Assembly (NCBI GenBank): GCA_963778385.1
Contig: CAVZUA010000026.1
Location: 1 to 64,000, forward strand
Reading direction: 5' to 3'
Origin: DATARH01 sp963778385
GTDB taxonomy: Bacteria; Pseudomonadota; Alphaproteobacteria; ATCC43930; CGMCC-115725
Length of the DNA stretch: 64,000 nucleotides
Under the pieces are notes generated by a model. That model saw only the letters and a list, made by a program, of their open reading frames with translations, had not been told where the DNA came from and searched no databases. How positions within the stretch are numbered: the first letter of the stretch is position 1; each line of letters opens with the position of its first letter. Below are positions 18,405 through 25,989 of this stretch, one piece after another. Position numbers and translations under genes: made by a program.

Positions 18405-18651
18405 TCAACACCTCCCTCGCCACCAGGAAGTCCGGCAAGGGCTTCCCGACCACCTCTTCCGCGGCACGGACGATGGCCGCGCTCAATTCTTCCGGAAGGG
18501 TTATACCGGTTTCCAATTTTTCGATCGTGGCAGCAGTCAGCGTGATTTTATTTTTTATCAACAGAAGCATTACCTTAATCAAGATGCGATCGACGGCCTT
18601 AACCTCACCGTTATCCTTGGCCCAATCGAATACTCCTTTGACGTCAAACAT
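18397..18651 (-). CDS. Small helical protein heading the sensory operon
   Basis: 84 residues from ATG 18651, likely all alpha-helical (MFDVKGVFDWAKDNGEVKAV, then IKVMLLLIKNKITLTAATIE and a final VVGKPLPDFLVAREVLNV). No family recognised. Its stop overlaps the V4R-like start by 8 bp. It is the first gene of the six-gene minus-strand operon; a promoter should lie in the 700-bp gap upstream, but no clear -10/-35 pair is visible. Confidence 0.75.
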   Translation of the reverse strand: MFDVKGVFDWAKDNGEVKAVDRILIKVMLLLIKNKITLTAATIEKLETGITLPEELSAAIVRAAEEVVGKPLPDFLVAREVLNV

Positions 18652-19355
18652 AGCCGTCGCTGTCCTCGCTTATCGGTTTTCGGGACGACCGGTCTAGCTG
18701 TCGTCCGCGACACCGGTCGACTTTGCCCGTCGCCGGACGGCTGCGACGTTGGACCGGTTAAAGTCCGAAAACTTAATATGCCACAAGAATCCCCTGGCCT
18801 AAGCCGCACACGACTGAAGCACGAGGAGCTTGCCATGGATGACGATATACCCCTGCCAAGCGCTCCACCAGCGGCAGCGCTGTAAAAGGCGCAGTAGGGT
18901 GTCCTAGTCCCGGCTTCGGGCAGCCAATGACCGTTTTTTTACCGCAGGGCCATCCCAGGCTGGGCAGACCGGGAATGACGCAAAACCACTCCAACTTCGT
19001 CGTTGCTTGGTCCGGGTAGATGGCTGCTTCGGGGCAACTCGAGCCGTTGCCGCCATCAAGGTTGAGCGACCGGTGTCGGATCAGTTACCAGACCTTCGAC
19101 GGCGCAGCAGCGACCGGCGGGAACGCGCCGATTTCGGCCATTCGCGCTATCATGAGCGACCGTCGGTTCGACCCAAACGTGTGGCTCCATAGGCGATGGG
19201 TACGGCTCTTTCTTCAAACGCCGGTTTGACGAAGCGGCGGCAAATCTGCGCCTGTCCACTTAAGACCATCCCGGCTATCCGGCACTCCGACCTTTCTGAT
19301 ATTGAAGAGGGCACCTCTGGTGAGCTGCTAGCTGGTTTTTGAGGGGTCGCGAGTT
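18652..19355. other. Intergenic between divergent operon and GH15 gene
   Basis: 700 bp between the sensory operon (leftward) and the GH15 gene (rightward). It must contain both promoters. I see no tRNA, no transposase and only one plausible mini-gene (18835-18885). The stretch about 19100-19170 resembles degenerate 'gccgatttcggccattcgc' dispersed sequence common in alphaproteobacterial genomes; a similar stretch occurs at 12829-12860. Confidence 0.4.
18835..18885 (+). CDS. Possible 16-residue mini-protein
   Basis: ATG GAT GAC GAT... encodes MDDDIPLPSAPPAAAL followed by TAA. A good ribosome site (GAGGAG) sits 6 bases upstream of the ATG. It points away from the sensory operon. It could be a leader peptide, a small secreted or modified peptide, or chance. 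Confidence 0.2.
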   Translation: MDDDIPLPSAPPAAAL

Positions 19356-21143
19356 TTGCGGATTGAGGACTACGCCTTGATCGGTGACTGCGCGACGGCG
19401 GCGCTCGTCGGGCGCAACGGCTCGATCGACTGGCTATGCCTGCCGCGCTTCGATTCGCCGGCCTGCTTTGCCGCGCTGTTGGGCGGGCCCGAGCATGGCC
19501 GCTGGCTGATCGCGCCCTCGGATTCCGGTCATCGCGTCAAGCGGCGATACCTCGACGGCTCGCTGGTGCTGGCGACCACGTTCGAGACCTCGGCAGGTGC
19601 GGTCGAACTGATCGATTTTTTACGGCCGCGGCGTGGGCCGCTTTATCTCGTGCGCCTCGTCCGCGGCTTGCGTGGGCACGTCGTGATGGGCGTCGAATTC
19701 ATCTTGCGTTTCGATTACGGCGCGATGGTCCCCTGGGTCGAGCCGCTGCCGGAGGGCGGCATTTCGGCGGTGGCCGGACCTGAGCAAGTGGTGCTGCGCA
19801 CAACGGTGCCGCTCCTTTCCGAAGACCACAAGATAATCGGCGAGTTCGAGATCAGTGCCGGAGAGACGATCCCATTCTCGTTGACCTACGGTCCGTCCAA
19901 TCAGCCGCCACCGCGTCCGGTCAATGCCGAACGGGCCCTGCACAACTCGCTCGCCTTCTGGCGACGATGGTCGGACCAATGCGCCCCGGCGGGACCGTGG
20001 ACGGACACGGTCAAACGCTCCCTGGTCGTACTGAAGGGCCTAACCTATGCGCCGACCGGCGGCATCGTTGCCGCGCCGACGACCTCTTTGCCCGAGCAGA
20101 TCGGGGGCACCCGCAATTGGGATTACCGGTATTGCTGGCTGCGTGACGCTACTTTCACTCTCTTGGCGCTTTTGAATGCCGGATATTCCGATGAGGCGCG
20201 GGCCTGGCGCGACTGGCTGTTCCGCGCGGTGGCCGGCAGCCCCGATCAGATGCAGATCATGTATGGGCTTGGCGGTGAGCGAAGGCTGACCGAATGGGAA
20301 GTGCCGTGGCTGCCGGGCTACGAAGGCTCACGGCCCGTTCGAATCGGAAACGACGCCGCGCACCAAATTCAACTCGATATCTTTGGTGAGATCTTTGATG
20401 CGTTCTACCAAACCCATCTGCACGGCCTGCCTCCGGTTGAGCGCGGCCCCGCGATAGGCCAAGCCGTCCTCGAGCATCTCGCTGGTATCTGGGATCGACC
20501 CGACGAGGGGATCTGGGAGGTGCGGGGCCCACCGCAGCATTTCACCCATTCTAAGGTGATGGCCTGGGTCGCCTTCGACCGAGCGATCAAGATCTCCGAA
20601 CGGCTCGGCGCCAACTGGGCCGAGCGCTGGCGCGGGGTGCGCGACCAAATCCATGCCGACGTGTGCGAAAAGGCTTTCGACAGCGAACTCGGGAGCTTTG
20701 TCCAGGCCTATGGCACAAAGGCACTCGATGCGAGCCTGTTGCTGCTGCCGCTCGTAGGCTTTCTGCCGCCAACCGACCCGCGCATGGTCGGCACGGTCAA
20801 GGCGATCGAAGAGCGTCTGCTCGTCGACGGGTTCGTGCTGCGCTACGATACGGGCCAGGGCGTTGACGGGCTACCGCCCGGGGAAGGGGCGTTTCTGGCC
20901 TGCAGCTTCTGGCTCGCCGACAATTACATTCTGCAAGGCCGGATCACCGAGGCGCGTGACCTTTTCGAAAGGTTGCTGGGGCTCACCAACGATCTCGGCC
21001 TGCTGGCGGAGGAATACGACCCACGCGCCCAGCGTCAGGTCGGAAATTTTCCACAGGCGTTTTCGCATGTCGCCTTGGTCAATACCGCCTTCAATCTGAC
21101 CCGCAGCGGAGGCCCGGCCGAACAACGGGTCGCACCTCGATGA
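19356..21143 (+). CDS. Glycoside hydrolase family 15 (glucoamylase/trehalase-like)
   Basis: 595 residues. The N-terminal beta domain begins RIEDYALIGDCATAALVGRN and GSIDWLCLPRFDSPACFA, the standard start of bacterial GH15 proteins. The (alpha/alpha)6 catalytic domain has NWDYRYCWLRDATFTL. The two catalytic glutamates fall in GIWEVRGPPQHFTHSK and LLAEEYDP. No signal peptide, so it acts in the cytoplasm on alpha-glucosides, maltodextrins or trehalose. Start is TTG at 19356 with GAGGGG 9 bases upstream, which gives the family's usual N-terminus. A GNAT gene follows after 10 bp. Confidence 0.93.
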   Translation: MRIEDYALIGDCATAALVGRNGSIDWLCLPRFDSPACFAALLGGPEHGRWLIAPSDSGHRVKRRYLDGSLVLATTFETSAGAVELIDFLRPRRGPLYLVRLVRGLRGHVVMGVEFILRFDYGAMVPWVEPLPEGGISAVAGPEQVVLRTTVPLLSEDHKIIGEFEISAGETIPFSLTYGPSNQPPPRPVNAERALHNSLAFWRRWSDQCAPAGPWTDTVKRSLVVLKGLTYAPTGGIVAAPTTSLPEQIGGTRNWDYRYCWLRDATFTLLALLNAGYSDEARAWRDWLFRAVAGSPDQMQIMYGLGGERRLTEWEVPWLPGYEGSRPVRIGNDAAHQIQLDIFGEIFDAFYQTHLHGLPPVERGPAIGQAVLEHLAGIWDRPDEGIWEVRGPPQHFTHSKVMAWVAFDRAIKISERLGANWAERWRGVRDQIHADVCEKAFDSELGSFVQAYGTKALDASLLLLPLVGFLPPTDPRMVGTVKAIEERLLVDGFVLRYDTGQGVDGLPPGEGAFLACSFWLADNYILQGRITEARDLFERLLGLTNDLGLLAEEYDPRAQRQVGNFPQAFSHVALVNTAFNLTRSGGPAEQRVAPR

Positions 21144-21153
21144 GGAAGAACCC

Positions 21154-21741
21154 GTGGATGCAGGCCGTGGTTGGCCGTCTGCGGTCATCTTTGTTGGCTC
21201 GACGAGGGAGCTCGTGAACACAGCCGATTACGCGGCGGAAGAACGCCTGCGCGACAATCTCCCGTTGCACATCCGCGCGCTATGCCCGAGCGATCGTGCG
21301 GCCATGTTCGCGAGTTTTCAAAGAATGAGCGGGGAGTCGCGCTATCGCCGGTTTTTCGCACCGAAAAATGGCTTCAGCGAACGCGAGATCGAGTATTACA
21401 TCAATGTCGACTTCATCAGCCATGTCGCGCTGGTGGCGGTTCTCGGGGAGGGGAATTCCGAGGTGATCGCCGGTGGCGGACGGTACATCGTCACCGAGCC
21501 GAATCGCGCCGAAATTGCCTGCGCAGTGGATGACGCGCATCAGAACCTCGGCATCGCAACGCATCTGATACGACATCTTCTCGTCATCGCACGACATCAG
21601 AAGATCGTCGAAGTATTCGCCGAGGTACTGCCGGACAACCGCGCGATGCTGAACGTGTTTCGCCGTTGTGGTTCCAGGATGACTGCACGCCGCGACGGTG
21701 CGGTCGTCCACGTTTCGCTCGATCTGCGTATGGGCGGATGA
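21154..21741 (+). CDS. GNAT-family acetyltransferase
   Basis: 195 residues from GTG 21154; GTG 21214 is an alternative that gives the more usual N-terminus before LHIRALCPSDRAAMFASFQ. The domain shows RFFAPKNGFSEREIEYYI, IACAVDDAHQNLGIATHLIR (the acetyl-CoA loop, here QNLGIA in place of R/QxxGxG/A) and a C-terminal MLNVFRRCGSRM. It resembles the GNAT domain of protein lysine acetyltransferases of the Pat type, but substrate cannot be read from sequence. Likely co-transcribed with GH15. Confidence 0.85.
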   Translation: MDAGRGWPSAVIFVGSTRELVNTADYAAEERLRDNLPLHIRALCPSDRAAMFASFQRMSGESRYRRFFAPKNGFSEREIEYYINVDFISHVALVAVLGEGNSEVIAGGGRYIVTEPNRAEIACAVDDAHQNLGIATHLIRHLLVIARHQKIVEVFAEVLPDNRAMLNVFRRCGSRMTARRDGAVVHVSLDLRMGG

Positions 21742-22044
21742 GGCCCGCGTTCGCACTGCCCAGCGCTAGCGGGACAGCGAGGAGAGACCTCACATCATCA
21801 ATTTACGTGATGCCGCCTACAACCTGATCCGGCGAAGGATCGCTCGCCATTCCTAACCGAGCTAACTAATCCCCGACCACTGCGCGAATGGCGCCTTCGG
21901 GGCATCAAGAGCCGTCCCAGCCGTGTCACCTCAAGGTCCGCTGCCGGATCAGAAAGCAGACCAGCGCTTGTGCGCGCTCGCATGGCGCGCCAAGTCCGCT
22001 CCCCTGTTCCACGCGGAACAGAAAGGTGCTGTCGGGGATTAGGC
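21742..22044. other. Intergenic with degraded sequence
   Basis: 300 bp with no credible gene. It holds the first, imperfect parS-like palindrome (22005-22020). Confidence 0.4.
22005..22020. promoter_or_regulatory. Imperfect parS-like palindrome
   Basis: TGTTCCACGCGGAACA, one base different from the ParB-binding consensus TGTTNCACGTGNAACA. It stands about 300 bp from a perfect copy at 22307. Confidence 0.45.
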
Positions 22045-22251
22045 ATGGAGAGAAATGTGGACGTTCTGCCGTCGCAACGACGCGAACAACGAACGGCGGA
22101 TGGGCGATGGAAGCCAGGCGTCGTGCCGATTGGAGCACGGCCATGGCAGAAGGGCCAGGCGCCAAATCCTAGCGGCAAGGGCGGCGATTATCACGAAGCG
22201 CTAAAACTCGCCCGCGAGACGTCAAGACGTTCAATCGAGCGTTCGGGCTGA
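22045..22251 (+). CDS. Short DUF5681-like remnant
   Basis: 68 residues containing RPWQKGQAPNPSGKGGDYHE and ALKLARETSRRSIERS. The 'W/KKGQSGNPxGK' pattern is typical of DUF5681 proteins found in phage and plasmid DNA. It is much shorter than those proteins, so it is probably a fragment left inside the integrated element next to the integrase. Confidence 0.35.
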   Translation: MERNVDVLPSQRREQRTADGRWKPGVVPIGARPWQKGQAPNPSGKGGDYHEALKLARETSRRSIERSG

Positions 22252-22302
22252 GGCCCTTCAGAATGACAAACGGGCTGGCACGGTCGGCTTCGCGTTGAGG
22301 TA

Positions 22303-22326
22303 AGTCTGTTCCACGTGGAACAGACT
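22303..22326. promoter_or_regulatory. Perfect parS-like palindrome
   Basis: The 16-base core TGTTCCACGTGGAACA (22307-22322) matches the ParB-binding parS consensus exactly. The inverted symmetry extends without mismatch to 24 bases (22303-22326). It lies 16 bp from the end of the integrase gene. No parA or parB gene is in the window. Confidence 0.6.
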
Positions 22327-22341
22327 AAAAGTGAGAGATGA

Positions 22342-23607
22342 TCAAGCTCCCCTTGACGCTGGCATCAGCGGCACGATCTCGGCGGTGGTTTCGGTACCTG
22401 AGCAGAACTGCGCCCACGCCTCCATCAATTGTCGCCTCTTTTCGAACAGGTCGCCGCGCCGATAAGCCGCCTCGACCTTATTTCCAACCGTGTGAGCCAA
22501 CGCCATTTCGACCACCTCGCGGGGATACGTGGTGCGTTCGGCCGCCCAATCCGAAAAGGTCGAGCGGAAGCCGTGTGCGGTCAGGTCGTCGCGCTTCATG
22601 CGGCGCAGCAGCATCAGCATCGTCATATTGGACATCGGCAGTGCTCGCCGGAGACCAGGGAACACCGGTGCACTGGGATCTGGCTCTCCATCGCGTTGCA
22701 GGGCTAAGGGCTGCGCATCCTCGAGCACGGCGAGGGCTGCGTTGGATAAAGGCACGCGGTGTTCGCGGCCTGCCTTCATCCGCACAGCCGGCACCGTCCA
22801 AACTTTCGCCTCAAGATCGATTTCGGCCCACCGTGCGCCCAACGCCTCTCCTGTGCGCGCTGCGGTCAAGGCCGTGAATTCCAGCGCCCGCGCTGCCATA
22901 CCGTTCCGGGTCCGCAAAGCCGCCAGAAATGCGGGCATTTCGTCAAAGGGCAGGGCGGCATGGTGCTCGACCTTCCGCACCTTGGCTGGTGCAGGGAGAA
23001 CGTGCGCAAGATTGCCTTTCCATTGCGCCGGGTTTGGTCCCTGGCGGAAGCCTCGCACTGTGGCGGCGTCGAGCACGGCCTCAATGCGGCCTCGCACCCG
23101 GCTAGCTGTTTCCGGCTTCTGCGTCCAGATCGGGTCGAGCACCTGGACGACAAGTCCAGCATCGATTGCCGAGACAGGCAATTCCCCCAAAGTGGGGTAG
23201 ACGTATGTGGCGAGGGTGGCCGTCCATTGCGCTGCATGTTTCGCGTTGCGCCAGCCCGCACGGTTCTTTTCGATGAACTCGACCGCGCATTCGCGAAAGG
23301 TTCGGCCCTTCGCCACGGAAACCCGCTGCGCTTGCCGCTGAGCCGCCTTTACGTCGAGGGGATCAATGCCCTCATGCCGTTGCTTCCGATGATCTGCGGC
23401 CCTGCGGCGCGCATCAGCTAGGGAGATATCGGGGAAGGGTCCCAACCCCATGTCGCGCCGCTTGCCGTCGAGTTGGAACCTGAACACCCAGGACTTTGCG
23501 CCCGTCCGAGAAACGCGGAGATAAAGGCCGCCGCCGTCATGCAGCACCATCGGCCCTTGTTTCGCCCCCGTCACTTCGATCGCAGACAGTTTCCCGATGC
23601 GCGCCAT
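22342..23607 (-). CDS. Tyrosine integrase (P4-type, DUF4102 N-terminus)
   Basis: 421 residues from ATG 23607 (MARIGKLSAIEV), the usual start of P4-like integrases. The N-terminal arm-binding domain has VLHDGGGLYLRVSRTGAKSW and MGLGPFPDISLADARRRA. A core-binding domain follows. The catalytic domain has the Arg in LTAARTGEALGARW, HGFRSTFSDWAAE (HxxR), LAHTVGNKVEAAY (His and Tyr). It integrates mobile islands into tRNA 3' ends. tRNA-Sec, on the same strand with its 3' end facing the gene, is 180 bp upstream. That is the standard arrangement, so tRNA-Sec is its likely target. Confidence 0.94.
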   Translation of the reverse strand: MARIGKLSAIEVTGAKQGPMVLHDGGGLYLRVSRTGAKSWVFRFQLDGKRRDMGLGPFPDISLADARRRAADHRKQRHEGIDPLDVKAAQRQAQRVSVAKGRTFRECAVEFIEKNRAGWRNAKHAAQWTATLATYVYPTLGELPVSAIDAGLVVQVLDPIWTQKPETASRVRGRIEAVLDAATVRGFRQGPNPAQWKGNLAHVLPAPAKVRKVEHHAALPFDEMPAFLAALRTRNGMAARALEFTALTAARTGEALGARWAEIDLEAKVWTVPAVRMKAGREHRVPLSNAALAVLEDAQPLALQRDGEPDPSAPVFPGLRRALPMSNMTMLMLLRRMKRDDLTAHGFRSTFSDWAAERTTYPREVVEMALAHTVGNKVEAAYRRGDLFEKRRQLMEAWAQFCSGTETTAEIVPLMPASRGA

Positions 23608-23720
23608 TCTGTCGCCTCCGCTGCGGAGGGGTGCAGTCGGGGAGGCATGTTTGCCATTCCCCATTTCATTCCCCCATTCATATTGAGATGGTATGATATA
23701 GGGTGACGCAACACGACATC

Positions 23721-23744
23721 AAAGCCCCAGATAATCGGGGCTTT
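23721..23744. terminator. Hairpin between tRNA-Sec and integrase
   Basis: AAAGCCCC-8 bases-GGGGCTTT, an 8-bp perfect stem. It could end the tRNA-Sec transcript (minus strand), though the T-tract after it is poor. Confidence 0.4.
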
Positions 23745-23788
23745 ATGCCTTGATTTGGGTCAGCCCGAAACTGCTAGAAACAGGAGAT

Positions 23789-23883
23789 TGGCGGAAGAGG
23801 CAGGAGTCGAACCTACCGAGGACGCCTGAACGCCCTCCAACGGGTTTGAAGCCCGCGCGCCCCACCGGGAGCGGTACTCTTCC
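23789..23883 (-). tRNA. selC: Selenocysteine tRNA (anticodon TCA)
   Basis: 95 bases including an encoded CCA. The 5' end GGAAGAG pairs with CTCTTCC. The anticodon loop CTTCAAA carries TCA. A long variable arm (GGAGGGC/GCGTCCT) and a T arm GTAGG-TTCGACT-CCTGC follow, ending GCCA. The long variable arm and TCA anticodon identify tRNA-Sec. It means the host reads some UGA codons as selenocysteine. Its 3' end faces the integrase gene. No selA, selB or selD is in this window. Confidence 0.93.
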
Positions 23884-23915
23884 GAGCGGCAGAATTGCTG
23901 GCATTTTGGGGCAGG

Positions 23916-24257
23916 TCAACGGCTCTTAAGCTCACCGTTTTGCAAAACCGTCCGCTGGTTTTGCAATCGACCGTTCCGCGGCGGTTCTTTCCTGGCGTCC
24001 TCAAGGACGTGAACGGCTGCTGCAGTGGCTCGCCGGCGATCGGCGCGGTCGCTGTCATGAAGGGAAGCGGCCATGCTGCGATGCCCTAGCAGCGCCAACG
24101 GTACGTTGGCAGTCACCAGGCCGGTCGCCGGATTGACCACCTCAAAGGTCTGGCCCGAGACGGCGCCGGCCATCTTGCCGTCGATCAGCATTTTTGGGCT
24201 ACGGCCGAGGAATGTCGTCGCATGGCGCAGCCTCGGGTCGAGTTCGATCGTGTCCAT
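23916..24257 (-). pseudogene. Aldehyde dehydrogenase N-terminal fragment fused to unrelated tail
   Basis: From ATG 24257 the protein reads MDTIELDPRLRHATTFLG then MLIDGKMAGAVSGQTFEVVN and PATGLVTANVP, the first ~54 residues of an aldehyde dehydrogenase. At about base 24095 homology stops and an unrelated tail follows (LLGHRSMAASLHDSDRADRR, then VHVLEDARKEPPRNG) to a stop at 23916. LLGHRSMA looks like the C-terminal 'LGH' motif of a tyrosine recombinase. So two gene fragments appear to be joined, consistent with recombination at the tRNA-Sec hotspot. Confidence 0.55.
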
Positions 24258-24556
24258 TGCTTTCCTCCCGGTCCGGTTGGCGACGGCGCGGTCAGGAAAC
24301 GAAAGCCGCGCCAGAACGCTATATCCACTAACATACAGCGTATGAGCGCAATATCGACTGTGTGAGACTGTCTCTGATCGCCGCTAAAGGCCAAACAGAC
24401 GATACCGGTTGACGGCACCGGGAATTAGGCTGCCGTCGCACGTCGGGTACCGCGCGAACCTGGTCGCGCGCCCGGCGATGGCGACGAAGCCGGGACGCGG
24501 TGGGTGTTGGCAGGTCGGGCCATACATCCCCGCCTCGTCGTTCGCCCCTGCGGCAA
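24258..24556. other. Intergenic, nothing recognised
   Basis: 300 bp between the aldehyde dehydrogenase fragment and a small gene. Contains an A/T-richer patch about 24315-24370; no gene, RNA or repeat identified. Confidence 0.35.
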
Positions 24557-24757
24557 TTAGGCCGCTGAGCGCTCCAAATGCGGCAAATCCTCTTCACATT
24601 CGACCCGGCGGCGCTTGGCCCGATCGGGTAGGATGGCGCCTCCATCATCTTCCCAGCGCTGGATTTCGAGGGGTGTCGGCTCTAGCCGGGGTAATCCGAG
24701 CCCGGCGGTTGCCGGCCGGCGGTCACGACCGGTCATCGAAAAAATTAGCTTTGTCAT
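24557..24757 (-). CDS. Small hypothetical protein
   Basis: 66 residues from ATG 24757 with GGAG 6 bases upstream: MTKLIFSMTGRDRRPATAG, then PLEIQRWEDDGGAILPDRAK and a charged tail. No family recognised. Good ribosome site and protein-like composition favour a real gene, but it lies in a fragment-rich region. Confidence 0.4.
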   Translation of the reverse strand: MTKLIFSMTGRDRRPATAGLGLPRLEPTPLEIQRWEDDGGAILPDRAKRRRVECEEDLPHLERSAA

Positions 24758-24889
24758 CTGCGCTCCATTGCCGCCCCGCGTGCGGAGCAACACCAAAAAG
24801 GAACAGAGCTTGGAGGAGCGTCCTCTGACGGGGAGTCTGCGATCCCCGCTGATCATAAGCAGGCCAAAGCAGCAGGCTTTGACCGGTCT

Positions 24890-25582
24890 TTAGTATTTGG
24901 GCCGGTGCGACACCGCCCACCTGCGCGCGTGCTCGATTGGACCACGCGGGGGCTGTGCGGCGCGGAAGCGCTTCATGGTAGGTAGTGCCTCCATCCGCTC
25001 GCGCCAGGAACGGATCGCCGGAAAATTCGGATACATCGCCTGCGCTTCAGGCGAGAAGCCGAACGCGTGAATGATCGGTAACATGTAGATGTCGGCTAGG
25101 CTCAGGTCCGCTCCCAGCAGAAACGGCTTCCCGTCCGATAGCCCCCGCTCCATGACCTGGAGACAGACCTCCGCCTTTGGCATTGCGTGCGCCACGACGT
25201 CCTCGTCGGAGGCAATCCCGAGTTGCGGGAATACGTTGCGCTCATGCGAGACGTGGTAGATCAGGTACGGGTAGTAATAGCCATTGATCGCGCTGATCCA
25301 TTGGTTCATGCGCGCCCGCTGCCGCGGGTCGGCGGGCGTCAACTTCGGCCCGTCGAACGCGTCGTCGACGTAGCCGACGATGGCCGCCGTCTCATAGACT
25401 GCGAAATCGCCGTGCTGCAGGATTGGCACTCGCTCGAACGGATGCAGCGCGAGGTGGCTCGGCGTGTTCATCTCCGTCTCGAGATCGTGGAAGGCGTACG
25501 GCACCTCCTTATGGGTCAGGACGATGCCCGCCATCTGGACATAAACGCTTCTGGGAAAACCGAAGAGAGTAACGTCAGGCAT
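24890..25582 (-). CDS. Glutathione S-transferase
   Basis: 230 residues. The N-terminal thioredoxin-fold half begins MPDVTLFGFPRSVYVQMAGI and contains HPFERVPILQHGDFAVYETA (cis-Pro and the E-T/S glutathione-binding pair). The C-terminal helical half contains LLGADLSLADIYMLPIIHAF, the conserved N-cap motif. It conjugates glutathione to electrophiles in the cytoplasm. The start at 25582 gives the standard N-terminus. It is divergent from chrA, with 400 bp between. Confidence 0.92.
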   Translation of the reverse strand: MPDVTLFGFPRSVYVQMAGIVLTHKEVPYAFHDLETEMNTPSHLALHPFERVPILQHGDFAVYETAAIVGYVDDAFDGPKLTPADPRQRARMNQWISAINGYYYPYLIYHVSHERNVFPQLGIASDEDVVAHAMPKAEVCLQVMERGLSDGKPFLLGADLSLADIYMLPIIHAFGFSPEAQAMYPNFPAIRSWRERMEALPTMKRFRAAQPPRGPIEHARRWAVSHRPKY

Positions 25583-25989
25583 TGGGTTCTCCAGCCCGCC
25601 GCCAGCCTCGGGTCCGCACCGGGAAATACATTCCGCCACAAGCCCTAAGCCCGGCGAGCGGGCAAAGTGCAGTGCTTGGGCTAATGCCTTGGGAATGCCG
25701 GGCGACTGCGATGGAGCCCGACCTCGCGGCATGTGGGATGTGCCCGACAGAAAGTCAATCACCGGTCTACGAGCGGTTGGATCGTCGATGTCGGGTTCTT
25801 GGCGCTGCCACGGAATTTTGTTGCGGTCGGTTCGACGGGCGCCTATATCGCGGTGATGGGGTTGAGGCAGACACCCCGCTAGACGGTCACTCGTCCAAGC
25901 TCTGCGCCACTCGCCAAGCGAGGAGAGCGCACTGTGTTGGACAAGGGCCGTTTTTTTGTTGCCGCTGACCGTGCTCGACGAGGCATGCG
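25583..25989. other. Intergenic between GST and chrA
   Basis: 400 bp between divergent genes. No credible gene, RNA or repeat is visible; both promoters must be here. Confidence 0.4.
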
